A DNA stretch of 64,000 bases from Psychrobacillus lasiicapitis (GTDB taxonomy: Bacteria > Bacillota > Bacilli > Bacillales_A > Planococcaceae), in NCBI RefSeq assembly GCF_006861795.1, contig NZ_VDGH01000001.1, forward strand, positions 420,415-484,414, given 5' to 3'. The notes under the pieces are model-generated. The model was not told the origin of the DNA. It searched no databases and saw nothing but the letters and a program-made list of their open reading frames with translations. This document shows, in pieces, positions 46,985-56,134 of this stretch (within the stretch, counting starts at the first letter, position 1; each line of letters begins with the position of its first letter). Made by a program: the position numbers and the translations under genes.

Positions 46985-48301
46985 TCACTCCTTTTCCATC
47001 GTTAGAGGAAGGTCAAGATGAACAATATCTTCTAGTGTTTCTCTTCTAACAGCTAATTGATGCTTTCCATTTTCCACAAACACAACAGCAGGTCTAGTTA
47101 GGCGATTGTAATTACTTGCCATGGCATATCCATAAGCACCGGTACAGAACATCGCTAAAATATCTCCTGGCTCTGCTTTTGGTAATGTAATATGTTCAAT
47201 CAGCTTATCCCCTGATTCACAACATTTACCAGCAATCGTATACGTTTCATCTGCTTTTTCATCTAGTTTATTTGCAATTACTGCATCGTAAAGCGCACCA
47301 TATAGGGCAGGACGAATATTATCAGACATTCCACCGTCTACAGCCAAATAGTTACGAACGTCCGGTACTTCTTTTTGGGAACCGATTGTATATAAAGAAG
47401 TTCCTGCATCCCCAACAAGCGAACGACCTGGTTCGATCCAAATTTCAGGCATTGCAAAATCTGTTTCAGCAATTAAACCTTTTACGACCATGATCATCTC
47501 TTTTACATAAACAGAAGGTTCAAGTGGCGCATCTTCTTTTGTATACCTAATCCCAAAGCCGCCGCCTAAATTTAATACGGTACACTCAAAATCATAATCC
47601 TGGTGCCATTCAATCATTTTTTTGATTAATTTTTCTGCAGCGACTTTAAATCCGATTGTTTCAAAAATTTGAGACCCAATATGACAATGAAGACCAAGCA
47701 ACTGAATATAATCGTCCTGATACACTTGTCCAAAAGCAAGGTCTGCTTGTCCATTCATTAAATCGAAACCGAATTTAGAATCTTGCTGTCCAGTTGTAAT
47801 ATAGTCATGTGTGTGTGCTTCTACTCCTGGAGTGACGCGTAAAAGAATGTTTACTTTTTGGTTCAGTTCTGCAGTCAATTGTTTTAATAACTCGATTTCA
47901 TAGAAGTTATCTACAACGATACAGCCGATGTTATGTTCAATAGCTAGTAATAGTTCTTCTTTACTTTTATTGTTTCCGTGAAAATGGATTCGTTCTACTG
48001 GAAAACCGGCTTTAATCGCTGTATATAACTCTCCGCTAGAAACTACATCAAGCGACAAATTTTCTTGTTTCATTACTTGATACATTGCCACACTAGAAAA
48101 AGCTTTGCTCGCATAAGCAACTTGCGCGGGTACATTTTGTTCTTGGAACGTCTGGATAAATGCACGTGCACGCTCTCTTATAAGCGACAAATCATATACA
48201 AACAAAGGTGTTCCATATGTTTTTGCTAATTCTAGGCTGTCGATTCCACCTAGTACTAAATGTCCTTTTTCATTTACTGCATGTGTTGATACCGTCACCA
48301 A
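46985..48301 (-). CDS. lysA: diaminopimelate decarboxylase
   Basis: Last step of lysine synthesis; PLP enzyme of the alanine-racemase fold. AYASKAFSS carries the PLP lysine (near residue 66), followed by HCHIGSQI and GGGFGIRY; GKCCESGDKL and the GAYGYAMASNYN region are near the C-terminus. TTG start at 48301 with GAGG eight bases upstream. 438 residues. It lies after the spoIIA operon, as in B. subtilis. Confidence 0.96.
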   Translation of the reverse strand: MVTVSTHAVNEKGHLVLGGIDSLELAKTYGTPLFVYDLSLIRERARAFIQTFQEQNVPAQVAYASKAFSSVAMYQVMKQENLSLDVVSSGELYTAIKAGFPVERIHFHGNNKSKEELLLAIEHNIGCIVVDNFYEIELLKQLTAELNQKVNILLRVTPGVEAHTHDYITTGQQDSKFGFDLMNGQADLAFGQVYQDDYIQLLGLHCHIGSQIFETIGFKVAAEKLIKKMIEWHQDYDFECTVLNLGGGFGIRYTKEDAPLEPSVYVKEMIMVVKGLIAETDFAMPEIWIEPGRSLVGDAGTSLYTIGSQKEVPDVRNYLAVDGGMSDNIRPALYGALYDAVIANKLDEKADETYTIAGKCCESGDKLIEHITLPKAEPGDILAMFCTGAYGYAMASNYNRLTRPAVVFVENGKHQLAVRRETLEDIVHLDLPLTMEKE

Positions 48302-48370
48302 TTAAATCGCCTCTTTTCCTCTTTCGCTATAGAAACTTTACCACATTAAAAGAGGATATTGCAATGGCAT

Positions 48371-49819
48371 TCATGACCGCTTGCGATCATACGATCTAGT
48401 GATAAACGGACGCTTTGCATCAACTGGCATAGGGAAACGGACTAGTATTCGCATAAATGCTTTTGGAAAAAAAGGCATTAGCGGCCATAAATAAGGCACA
48501 TTCAAAGGTCTTAAGGACCCTACATAGAAAAGCAAGACGACAAGCGCGATAAAAAATCCATTTGCCCCTAAAAGTGCCGTACAGACTAATATAAATGTTC
48601 GAAAAATTTTCGTTGAAATACTTAGTTCATACGATGGAATAGCAAACGTAAAGATTGCTGTAATTGCCGTATACAAAATTACTTCTGGGACAAACAACCC
48701 AACATCTACCGCCATTTGACCGATGACTAATGCCGCAATAATACCCATCGCTGTCGATAATGGCGTAGGAGTATGAATGGCAGCAAGCCGCAAAAATTCA
48801 ATCCCCACATCTGCGAAAATTATTTGCAGAAAGAGTGGAATTTCCCCCGTCTCTTTCGGTCCAAAAAAATCAAGGGCCTTTGGCAAAAACTCCGGATGCT
48901 TCGAAAGCAAATACCAAAAAGGAAGTAAAAATAAGCTTAACAAAACACCTGACAAACGGATCCACCTTACAAGCGTACCGATTAAAGGAGCTTGTCGGTA
49001 TTCTTCTGCATGCTGCAAATGGTGAAAAATTGTTGTTGGCACGATAATAGCAGATGGAGATGTATCTACAACAACGACGATATGTCCTTCCAACAAATGA
49101 GCGGCTGCAATATCGGGTCTTTCCGTATATCGCACAAATGGCAATGGATGGAATCCTTGTTTAAACAGCCATTCTTCCAGTGCTTTATCAGTCATGGTAA
49201 AGCCATCGTGCTTTATTTGGTTTAGCCTATCTCTGATTTGCTTTAAATTATCCTCATTTGCAATGCCTTTGATATAAGAAATTGCAATGTCTGTTTGACC
49301 TAAAGTTGATACTTGATGTAGTTCAAACTTTAGATCTGGATCCCGAATTCTTCTTCGAATAAGTGCAGTATTTTGCACGATATTTTCCGTAAATCCATCC
49401 CTTGAACCCCTAACCACTTTTTCGTTGTCCGGTTCTTCGGGATTTCTTCCTGGATAGGACCGGACATCAATAGTATAAACAGAGCCATTTTTTAAGATGA
49501 AAGTTACTTGTCCACTGAGTAACGCTACTAGCCATTTCTCTTTAGAATCGTACTGGGTAATCGAATAATATGGAAAATAATGTTCAATAATATTATTTTC
49601 GTCGACTGTCCCTTCTTGTATTTCAATCTGCGCATTCGTAAGTAATTCTGTCAGAACCATGCCATCGACTAACCCATTTATATACACAAGGAGTACAGGA
49701 AACTCATACAAATGCGTATGCAATGTACCAAAATCGTACGATTCGTTTACACCGAATTTTTCTTTTAAATACGATTCTGCTTCTGACATACTTGAAAATA
49801 AAGGTTTCGTTTCAATCAC
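48371..49819 (-). CDS. spoVAF: stage V sporulation protein AF
   Basis: Inner-membrane spore protein related to GerA A-subunits, part of the channel-associated SpoVA set. The soluble N-terminal domain (to about residue 275) has RDGFTENIVQNTALIRRRI; the rest has membrane helices with AIHTPTPLSTAMGIIAALVI. Its ATG overlaps the sigF stop in ATGA, so it is read from the spoIIA transcript. spoVAA to spoVAE, which separate sigF and spoVAF in B. subtilis, are absent. Confidence 0.94.
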   Translation of the reverse strand: MIETKPLFSSMSEAESYLKEKFGVNESYDFGTLHTHLYEFPVLLVYINGLVDGMVLTELLTNAQIEIQEGTVDENNIIEHYFPYYSITQYDSKEKWLVALLSGQVTFILKNGSVYTIDVRSYPGRNPEEPDNEKVVRGSRDGFTENIVQNTALIRRRIRDPDLKFELHQVSTLGQTDIAISYIKGIANEDNLKQIRDRLNQIKHDGFTMTDKALEEWLFKQGFHPLPFVRYTERPDIAAAHLLEGHIVVVVDTSPSAIIVPTTIFHHLQHAEEYRQAPLIGTLVRWIRLSGVLLSLFLLPFWYLLSKHPEFLPKALDFFGPKETGEIPLFLQIIFADVGIEFLRLAAIHTPTPLSTAMGIIAALVIGQMAVDVGLFVPEVILYTAITAIFTFAIPSYELSISTKIFRTFILVCTALLGANGFFIALVVLLFYVGSLRPLNVPYLWPLMPFFPKAFMRILVRFPMPVDAKRPFITRSYDRKRS

Positions 49820-50604
49820 CTATCTTTTGCTTTTGATTGCTCTTCAAAGCCAGCTGGTACTAGCCATAACTTAAGCTGGCTTAATATTTTCTTCTCGAGT
49901 CGTGATACTTGTACTTGCGAAATACCGAGTCGCTCGGCAATATCACTCTGTGTACAGTCTAGGTAATATCGCAAATAAATAATCATTTGTTCTCGTTTAT
50001 CTAATTTTTCCACTAGCTCTCTCAGTGGAATATGGTCAAATGACTTCTCCGAGCGTTCATCTTTCATTTGATCCATTAATGTAAGTGCATCTCCACTATC
50101 ATTTTCATACAACTGCTCTTGTAAGGATGCAGGATCTCTTAATGCATCGGTAGCCATGACAATTTCTTCTCTCGATACTTCTAAAATACCTGCTAGTTCA
50201 AGAATCGTTGGTTGACGTTCATGCTTTTTCAGAAAATCATCTGTTGCATGACGAATTTTAAAATTTAACTCCCTTATAGAACGACTGATCTTCACCATTC
50301 CATCATCTCTTAAAAACCGCTGAATTTCTCCAATAATCATAGGAACTGCATACGTAGAAAACTTTACTTCATACGCCAAATCAAATTTATCCACTGATTT
50401 CATCAGGCCGATACAACCAATTTGAAACAAATCCTCTAAATCAGCTCCACGTGAAGCAAAGCGCTGCACGATTGACCAAACTAACCGAGTATTCCCTTCA
50501 ATCATTTGCTGTCTTGCCTGTTTATCACCAGCTTGTGATAATGCGATGAGTTCTCTCATTTTTTCTTGGGTTAATAAAGCCGATGTCGTCTTATTGTTCA
50601 TCAT
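49816..50604 (-). CDS. sigF: RNA polymerase sigma-F factor
   Basis: First forespore-specific sigma factor, held by SpoIIAB until septation. The 262-residue protein has region 2 (DLEDLFQIGCIGLMKSVDKF, FSTYAVPMIIGEIQRFLRDD), region 3 and region 4 (DCTQSDIAERLGISQVQVSR). Its start overlaps the spoIIAB stop (TAATG). Confidence 0.97.
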   Translation of the reverse strand: MMNNKTTSALLTQEKMRELIALSQAGDKQARQQMIEGNTRLVWSIVQRFASRGADLEDLFQIGCIGLMKSVDKFDLAYEVKFSTYAVPMIIGEIQRFLRDDGMVKISRSIRELNFKIRHATDDFLKKHERQPTILELAGILEVSREEIVMATDALRDPASLQEQLYENDSGDALTLMDQMKDERSEKSFDHIPLRELVEKLDKREQMIIYLRYYLDCTQSDIAERLGISQVQVSRLEKKILSQLKLWLVPAGFEEQSKAKDR

Positions 50605-51050
50605 TAGACAATCCTGCTAGATTCTTGAATTGGCACAAATCGCTTCGTAATAGTTACAGTCGTCCCCCTATCAGGAATTGAGTAAATTTCCACATCGTCA
50701 CTGAAGCTTTCCATAATGGTGAACCCCATTCCAGAACGCTCCTGCTCCGGTTTTGTTGTAAAAAGTGGCTCCCGAGCTTGACTTACATCTCGAATTCCGC
50801 GTCCATAATCCACAATGGATACAATAATTTCTCTATCTATCCGTTGTGCATGAATTTCTATTTTTCCTACTCCATCCTCTTCATATCCATGTACAATGGC
50901 ATTCGTTACCGCTTCAGAAATAACTGTTTTAAATTCGGATAACTCCTCGATTGTCGGATCAATTGCTGCGATAAAACTGGACATTACCATTCTCGCTAAT
51001 GCTTCATTCTCACTTTTTGCTATAAAAGATAGTGTGATCTCATTGTCCAT
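50604..51050 (-). CDS. spoIIAB: anti-sigma-F factor, serine kinase
   Basis: Binds sigma-F and phosphorylates SpoIIAA. GHKL fold in 148 residues: N-box EAVTNAIVHGYE, G1-box VDYGRGIRD, and SGMGFTIME. The ATG at 51050 with GGGGG eight bases upstream is preferred over a start two codons earlier. It overlaps spoIIAA by 11 bp. Confidence 0.97.
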   Translation of the reverse strand: MDNEITLSFIAKSENEALARMVMSSFIAAIDPTIEELSEFKTVISEAVTNAIVHGYEEDGVGKIEIHAQRIDREIIVSIVDYGRGIRDVSQAREPLFTTKPEQERSGMGFTIMESFSDDVEIYSIPDRGTTVTITKRFVPIQESSRIV

Positions 51051-51396
51051 AAACAATTCCCCCTAACTTTGACATAATTTCAATTTCTGATTCGTTATAA
51101 ATGTAGGGACTTAATCCTGCAAACTGAAAAATTTTCTTCATCGTCGGTGACGGATTGACGATGATAGTTTGTCCTTCGATTGGCGCAAGCTCACGCATTC
51201 TTCCAAGAATAAGCCCTATGCCTGAACTATCCATAAAATTTAAATCTTTTAAATTCCAAACTAATACTTTAATAGACCCATTTTTAATCAGTGGCACTAT
51301 TTCATTGCGAATATCTGTCGTACTATGATGATCTAATTCACCTTTTAATCGAATAATAATAATTTCTTCTCCAACTCTTTCAACTTCATGAATCAT
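51040..51396 (-). CDS. spoIIAA: anti-anti-sigma-F factor
   Basis: STAS-domain switch protein that, when unphosphorylated, pulls SpoIIAB off sigma-F. The 118-residue protein has the phosphorylation motif DSSGIG with serine 58, the same position as in B. subtilis. GAGGAGG precedes the ATG. First gene of the spoIIA operon. Confidence 0.97.
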   Translation of the reverse strand: MIHEVERVGEEIIIIRLKGELDHHSTTDIRNEIVPLIKNGSIKVLVWNLKDLNFMDSSGIGLILGRMRELAPIEGQTIIVNPSPTMKKIFQFAGLSPYIYNESEIEIMSKLGGIVYGQ

Positions 51397-51418
51397 AAAA
51401 TCGCCTCCTCTAATAGCG

Positions 51419-51447
51419 CAATTCTACATGAACAGATGTTATTCCTT
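51419..51447 (-). promoter_or_regulatory. sigma-H promoter of the spoIIA operon
   Basis: On the minus strand AAGGAATAA (-35) and GTAGAATTG (-10) are separated by 11 bases, matching the sigma-H AGGAWWW / GAAT pattern. The start would lie about 15 bases before the spoIIAA ribosome-binding site. Confidence 0.75.
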
Positions 51448-51490
51448 GCGCTTGACAAAAGTAGAAGAAATGATATCTTATTAGTCGATT

Positions 51491-51497
51491 TTCGACA
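51491..51497 (-). promoter_or_regulatory. Spo0A box upstream of spoIIA
   Basis: An exact TGTCGAA on the minus strand, about 45 bases upstream of the sigma-H -35 element, where Spo0A~P would activate. A degenerate inverted half (ATCGAC) follows. Confidence 0.65.
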
Positions 51498-51542
51498 AAG
51501 GGCTGCTCCTTATAAGTATGGGAAGGTTTCCTATTTTTTAAT

Positions 51543-51596
51543 CAAAAAATAGGCATCTCGTAAAAGTTTTTATAAACCTTTCCGTGATGCCTATTT
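51543..51596 (-). terminator. second terminator after the deoB-pdp operon
   Basis: AAATAGGCATC and GATGCCTATTT enclose an inner AAAGGTTTATAAAAACTTTT hairpin; on the minus strand TTTGATT follows. CTATTTTTT-AATC-AAAAAATAG (51531-51552) can form a competing hairpin. It shields spoIIA from read-through across the array. Confidence 0.7.
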
Positions 51597-51708
51597 GATT
51601 ACGTAAATATTGGGTGAACATAGACTATTATTTGTGAGCGTGTATGTTCTTAACGGGCGACGTATTCGCACATATATCTTCGCCATACGTGCAATAAAAT
51701 ACAGCAAC

Positions 51709-52042
51709 CGAGCATTAAAATAACATGTGATCATACGAACATCTTATCCGCTCCTAAATCTCTCCTACTCGAGCAATAAACTTCAGCATCCGCGAAATTA
51801 AAAAACATGCGAGCATTCGACTGCCGTATCCGCTCCTAAATCTCTCTTATACGAGCAATAATCTTCAGCATCCGAGCATTAAAAAATCATGCGAGCATTC
51901 GACTGCTGTATCCGCTCATATATCTCTCCTATCCGAGCATAAAAAAACACTCGAGCATTAGAACACCATATCCGCTCATATTTCTCTCCTATCCGAGCAA
52001 TAAAATCCTGCATCCGCGCATTATAAGAACACGCGAGCATAG
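51709..52042. repeat. 21-nt tandem repeat array, family B, with an 82-nt higher-order unit
   Basis: Units begin CGAGCA, CGCTC or CGCGMA and start at 51749, 51770, 51791, 51810, 51831, 51852, 51873, 51892, 51913, 51934, 51952, 51973, 51994, 52015 and 52034. Steps are 21, with every fourth shortened to 18-19. Four units of 21+19+21+21 make an 82-nt block repeated from 51770 to 51852 to 51934. Confidence 0.9.
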
Positions 52043-52060
52043 AAAGCCCTCTACACACAA

Positions 52061-52093
52061 AAAAGCAGCCAAATTTAGACGTTTGGCTGCTTT
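52061..52093 (-). terminator. pdp terminator
   Basis: AAAAGCAGCCAAA and TTTGGCTGCTTT form a 12-bp stem 12 bases past the pdp stop, followed on the minus strand by TTTTGTGTG. Confidence 0.85.
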
Positions 52094-52104
52094 CCTCACA
52101 AGTA

Positions 52105-53394
52105 TTACATGATTTTCAATATAGACTGATTTTTCACTGGTTGAGCATCCGAAATCGAATAAGCTTCCTCGATCAATCGAACTGACTCTTCCACCGCATC
52201 TTTGTTAGAATACAGAACTGCTAGTGTATCGCCTTTTTTAACTGATTGCCCATTAAGTGCTACCAATTTAACCCCAGCGTCAAAATCTAATACATCCGCT
52301 TTTGTTAAACGACCTGCTCCTACTAAAAGTGAAGCTTTTCCGATTAATTCTGCATCAATCAAGCTAATATACCCATCTTTGGCAGCTTTCACTTCGATCT
52401 CATGTTTTGTAGTTTTCGCATGAACATCCGAAGCATCTCCGCCTTGAGCAGTAATAAATTCTTCCAATTTCGCTAGTGCAGCACCCTTAGAAAGTGTTTC
52501 TAACACTTTTTGCTCTGCAACTTCATCACTCACATCCGTCGCAAGTTGATACATTTTAGAAGAAATCGCAATCGTCACATCCAACAAGCCTTGTTCACTC
52601 GTTTTATAATCGCTAAGGAAATCATAAGCTTCCGCTACTTCTAGCTTATTACCGATATTATGACCAAGCGGCTGATTCATATCAGTGATAACAACTGCTA
52701 CTTTTCTACCTAAACTTTCACCGATTTGAATCATCGTTTTAGCTAACTCGGAGGCATGTTCTAAATCTTTCATAAATGCGCCTTTACCACATTTTACGTC
52801 AAGCACGATCCCATCCGCACCACTCGCTATTTTCTTACTCATAATGGAAGAAGCGATTAATGGAATGCTGTCGACTGTTCCTGTCACATCACGTAAAGCG
52901 TACAATTTTTTATCTGCTGGCGTTAAATTACCCGATTGACCGACAATCGCAATTTTATGTTCATTTACTTGTTTAATAAATTCATCCGCTTCCAACTCTA
53001 CATGAAAGCCATCAATCGATTCTAGCTTATCAACTGTGCCTCCAGTAATTCCAAGACCTCTACCACTCATTTTAGCAATAGGAATATCTAGGGATGCTAA
53101 AATAGGCGCGACAAGTAAACTTACTTTATCGCCAATCCCACCTGTGCTATGCTTATCCACTTTAAATCCTTCAATACTGGAAAGATCAATAACATCGCCT
53201 GATTCCACCATTGCCTTCGTTAACCAAGCTGTCTCATTTTCATCCATACCATTGATGAGAATGGCCATAAGCATCGAACTCATCTGATAATCTGGCACCT
53301 CATCTTTAGTATATTTCGTGATCATATAGTTTATTTCTTCTTCTGTAAGTGAATTGTTGCGTTTTTTCTTATCTATTAATTCAAGCATATTCAT
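52105..53394 (-). CDS. pdp: pyrimidine-nucleoside phosphorylase
   Basis: Splits uridine, thymidine and deoxyuridine into base and (deoxy)ribose-1-phosphate. The 429-residue protein has the phosphate site KHSTGGIGDK and the family signature SGRGLGITGGTVDKLES. The ATG at 53394 has GGCGGG upstream. It is paired with deoB, which handles the sugar phosphate; in B. subtilis pupG holds this place and pdp is elsewhere. Confidence 0.95.
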   Translation of the reverse strand: MNMLELIDKKKRNNSLTEEEINYMITKYTKDEVPDYQMSSMLMAILINGMDENETAWLTKAMVESGDVIDLSSIEGFKVDKHSTGGIGDKVSLLVAPILASLDIPIAKMSGRGLGITGGTVDKLESIDGFHVELEADEFIKQVNEHKIAIVGQSGNLTPADKKLYALRDVTGTVDSIPLIASSIMSKKIASGADGIVLDVKCGKGAFMKDLEHASELAKTMIQIGESLGRKVAVVITDMNQPLGHNIGNKLEVAEAYDFLSDYKTSEQGLLDVTIAISSKMYQLATDVSDEVAEQKVLETLSKGAALAKLEEFITAQGGDASDVHAKTTKHEIEVKAAKDGYISLIDAELIGKASLLVGAGRLTKADVLDFDAGVKLVALNGQSVKKGDTLAVLYSNKDAVEESVRLIEEAYSISDAQPVKNQSILKIM

Positions 53395-53414
53395 GTGTTT
53401 TCCCGCCTTAACAT

Positions 53415-54593
53415 TTATTTTAATAAAGATAAAAAGCTTTCGCCAAATGCAGTTTTAGCAACGCCAAAGTTTTCAGCAATCGTTGCACCAATATCCGCAA
53501 ATGTCATGCGGATTGGAAGCTCTTTCATTTCTTTTAATGCCGGAGAATAAACAGTTAACGGAACAAATTCACGTGTATGATCCGTACCTGGCATTGTTGG
53601 ATCATTCCCATGGTCCGCAGTTATGATAAGTAAATCTTCCTCGGTTAACTGGGGCAATACTTCTTTTAAACGTGCATCGAATTCTTCTAACGCTTTCCCA
53701 TATCCAATTGGATCACGACGGTGTCCAAAAGAAGCATCAAAATCTACTAAATTTAAGAAACTAATGCCAGTAAAATCTTTATCTAATGTCGCGATAAATT
53801 TATCCATACCGTCCATATTGTCCGTTGTACGTTCCGTAGCAGTAATTCCTTCTGCATTAAAAATGTCATAAATTTTACCGATTGCCAAGACATCTAATCC
53901 TGCATCCTGTAATTCATTCATCGCTGTACGGCCAAAAGGTTTTAAAGCATAATCATGTCGATTCGACGTTCTAGCAAAATTTCCAGGCTGTCCGATAAAT
54001 GGACGTGCAATCACTCGACCGACTAAAAATTCCTCAGAAAGCGTCAATTCTCTTGCCACTTCACAAATATGATAAAGTTCATCTAAAGGAACAATTTCTT
54101 CGTGTGCAGCAATTTGTAAAACAGGATCTGCTGAAGTGTAAACGATTATTGCGCCTGTTTTCATATGTTCTTCGCCTAGTTCATCTAAAATAGCTGTACC
54201 ACTCGCTGGTTTATTACCAATTACTTTCCGACCTATTTTTTCTTCTAAAGCGGTGATTAATTCTTGCGGGAATCCATTTGGGTAGACTTTAAAAGGCTTA
54301 TCAATATTCAGCCCCATAATCTCCCAATGTCCTGTCATCGTATCTTTCCCCACAGAGGCTTCTTGCATTTTTCCAAAATATGCAGTTGGCTGTTCTACTC
54401 GTTCAATCCCTTGAATTCTATCGATATTGCCAAGTCCAAGCTTTTGCATCTCCGGCATGTGAAGGCCATTCATTTTCTCTGCAATATGCCCTAAAGTATG
54501 TGATCCTACATCTCCGAAAGCAGCGGCATCAGGTGCCTCGCCGATACCAACGGAGTCCATTACGATAACATGAATACGTTTGAATTTGCTCAT
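53415..54593 (-). CDS. deoB: phosphopentomutase
   Basis: Interconverts (deoxy)ribose-1- and -5-phosphate, linking nucleoside salvage to the pentose pathway (drm in B. subtilis). The alkaline-phosphatase-fold protein of 392 residues has [13 protein letters not shown] for the first metal, TMTGHWE with the phosphorylated threonine, and [14 protein letters not shown] for the second metal. It starts the deoB-pdp operon. Confidence 0.96.
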   Translation of the reverse strand: MSKFKRIHVIVMDSVGIGEAPDAAAFGDVGSHTLGHIAEKMNGLHMPEMQKLGLGNIDRIQGIERVEQPTAYFGKMQEASVGKDTMTGHWEIMGLNIDKPFKVYPNGFPQELITALEEKIGRKVIGNKPASGTAILDELGEEHMKTGAIIVYTSADPVLQIAAHEEIVPLDELYHICEVARELTLSEEFLVGRVIARPFIGQPGNFARTSNRHDYALKPFGRTAMNELQDAGLDVLAIGKIYDIFNAEGITATERTTDNMDGMDKFIATLDKDFTGISFLNLVDFDASFGHRRDPIGYGKALEEFDARLKEVLPQLTEEDLLIITADHGNDPTMPGTDHTREFVPLTVYSPALKEMKELPIRMTFADIGATIAENFGVAKTAFGESFLSLLK

Positions 54594-55448
54594 TTTTTTG
54601 CCTCCTACTATTTTCTTCTAGTTTACCAAAAATTTCAGGAATGTACAGGTCAGACCTCTGACTTATTTTATTATTTGTTGTGTACCTATTATAACAATAT
54701 TTGTATATAAAACGAAATAAACAGCCAGCCCCCAGTAAAATAAAATACCGGAAACTAGCTGTAATATAAAATTACTCTCTTAAAAAGGGATAATTTCGCT
54801 AATCGTTTGCATAGACTAAACTACTAAAAGAGAATGATTTCTTTTTATGCATGATGTACTGTCAAACTTTCTTCGTTGACTTGCTGACGCGTCAAGTGAT
54901 ACATCATTTCTGCGACAGCAACAGTATTCAAATCTAAGGCTTTAAATATATTTTCATAAGTGATTGTTCCTAAATTTACAGACCCCCCTCTGCTCTAGTA
55001 ACTGTTTTCAATTCAACACTTGCTTTTTCAGCAAGTTCTTTTTGAGTCCATCCTTTTTTCATTCTATTTTAAAAAATGATCTTGCCATATACAGCACCTA
55101 TACCATTTAACTGTTCTTCTACTTCTTGATCGTTGTCCACTGGTTTTTTTGTATTTAACAAGTTTTTGGGTGCTTTTTTCCCATTATTCCTCTCCCTCAA
55201 GGTATAATTTTGGGTCTTCTATTATCCTTTGAAACATTTCATACTGTAGGGCATTCCCTCTTTATGTAGTAAATGCTATTTTTTTTGGTTCCATGGATTA
55301 AGTCATATTCATGCGCTAGAAACAATTCTGAGGATTTAGTATAGAATTTAAGAGTTTAATAAACTTCCTTTGACATAAACAATGAATTCCAACTCATATA
55401 TTGTCAGTGGAGAGAATAATTATTATTGGCTAATAATGGGGGATGTAG
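54594..55448. other. intergenic region upstream of deoB
   Basis: Contains the deoB 5' region with a possible -10 (TATAAT, 54688-54693) and a perfect AGGTC-A-GACCT palindrome (54647-54657), then a broken XRE-type regulator gene (54845-55184). 55190-55430 shows nothing I can identify. Confidence 0.55.
54845..55184 (-). pseudogene. decayed XRE-family (HTH_3) transcriptional regulator
   Basis: Stitching frames gives MGKKHPK / NLLNTKKPVDNDQEVEEQL / NRMKKGWTQKELAEKASVEL / KTVTRAEGG / VNLGTITYENIFKALDLNT / VNEESLTVHHA. That is a small helix-turn-helix protein of about 110 residues. Lesions: a one-base shift in the A-run near codon 7, an in-frame TAA before NRMKKGW, and a shift in the GGGGGG run. 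A GGGAGAGGA-like ribosome-binding site still precedes the ATG at 55184. Confidence 0.75.
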
Positions 55449-56099
55449 TTGAATAATCAAGATGATTTTCTATTATTTTTACAAGTAGGCACTGGTCTGT
55501 TTTGGATAATTACATACATACTCATTATAAAACGTGGATTTCAAGATAAGAAATATGGAATGCCTATGGTAGCAATTTGTGCAAATATATCATGGGAATT
55601 TATCTTCTTATTTATCTATCCGCCAGATGATCCGCAAAGATTAATCACGAGCATTTGGTTCGTACTGGACATTATTATTTTAATTCAATTTATAATCTTT
55701 GGTCGTCAGGAATTCAAAAAATATATTTCAGCAAGGTTTTTCTATTTATCTTTTTTCCTAACACTTGGAGTAAGCTTCCTAATTATTATTGCTATGACAG
55801 TTGAATTCCATGATGTTGAAGGGAAATATGCTGCTTTTGCACAAAATTTAATGATGTCCGGACTGTTTATCTCGTTATTATTAAAAAGAGGTAATTCGAG
55901 CGGTCAATCTATATCCATTGCAGTTTTTAAAATGCTAGGAACCCTATTAGCTTCTATTGCATTCTTTCTATATTTTAGAACGCATCTGATTACGATGATC
56001 TCTATAGCTACTTTAATTTATGATTTGATTTATATTGTTCTTTTATATAAGTTTATAAAAAAAGAGCATAAGAGTGGCAAGGTTCTCCTTAAGTTTTAA
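55449..56099 (+). CDS. seven-helix membrane protein, membrane terpene cyclase-like
   Basis: A 216-residue, almost entirely hydrophobic protein with about seven membrane segments. NISWEFIF (E50) lies after helix 2 and IYDLIYI (D192) near the last helix. This pattern of NxxWE plus a late acidic residue is like that of the Pyr4/PaxB type of integral-membrane terpene cyclases, where such acidic residues are catalytic. No prenyltransferase or other biosynthetic gene is next to it. TTG start at 55449 with GGGG six bases upstream. The gene is certain; the family is tentative. Confidence 0.8.
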   Translation: MNNQDDFLLFLQVGTGLFWIITYILIIKRGFQDKKYGMPMVAICANISWEFIFLFIYPPDDPQRLITSIWFVLDIIILIQFIIFGRQEFKKYISARFFYLSFFLTLGVSFLIIIAMTVEFHDVEGKYAAFAQNLMMSGLFISLLLKRGNSSGQSISIAVFKMLGTLLASIAFFLYFRTHLITMISIATLIYDLIYIVLLYKFIKKEHKSGKVLLKF

Positions 56100-56134
56100 A
56101 GTGGAGAACCTTGCACTCAAATTTTAGACAGAAC

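Larger units (their letters stand above)
51397..52104. other. intergenic region between pdp and spoIIAA
   Basis: From right to left: pdp terminator (52061-52093), family B 21-nt array (51709-52042), second terminator-like hairpin (51543-51596), 0A box (51491-51497) and sigma-H promoter (51419-51447). B. subtilis has dacF and pupG in this interval; neither is present. Confidence 0.75.

Noticed and set aside
51709..52042. CRISPR array
   Set aside because: The period is only 21 nt with 6-10 nt cores, units form an 82-nt higher-order block, and no cas gene is nearby.
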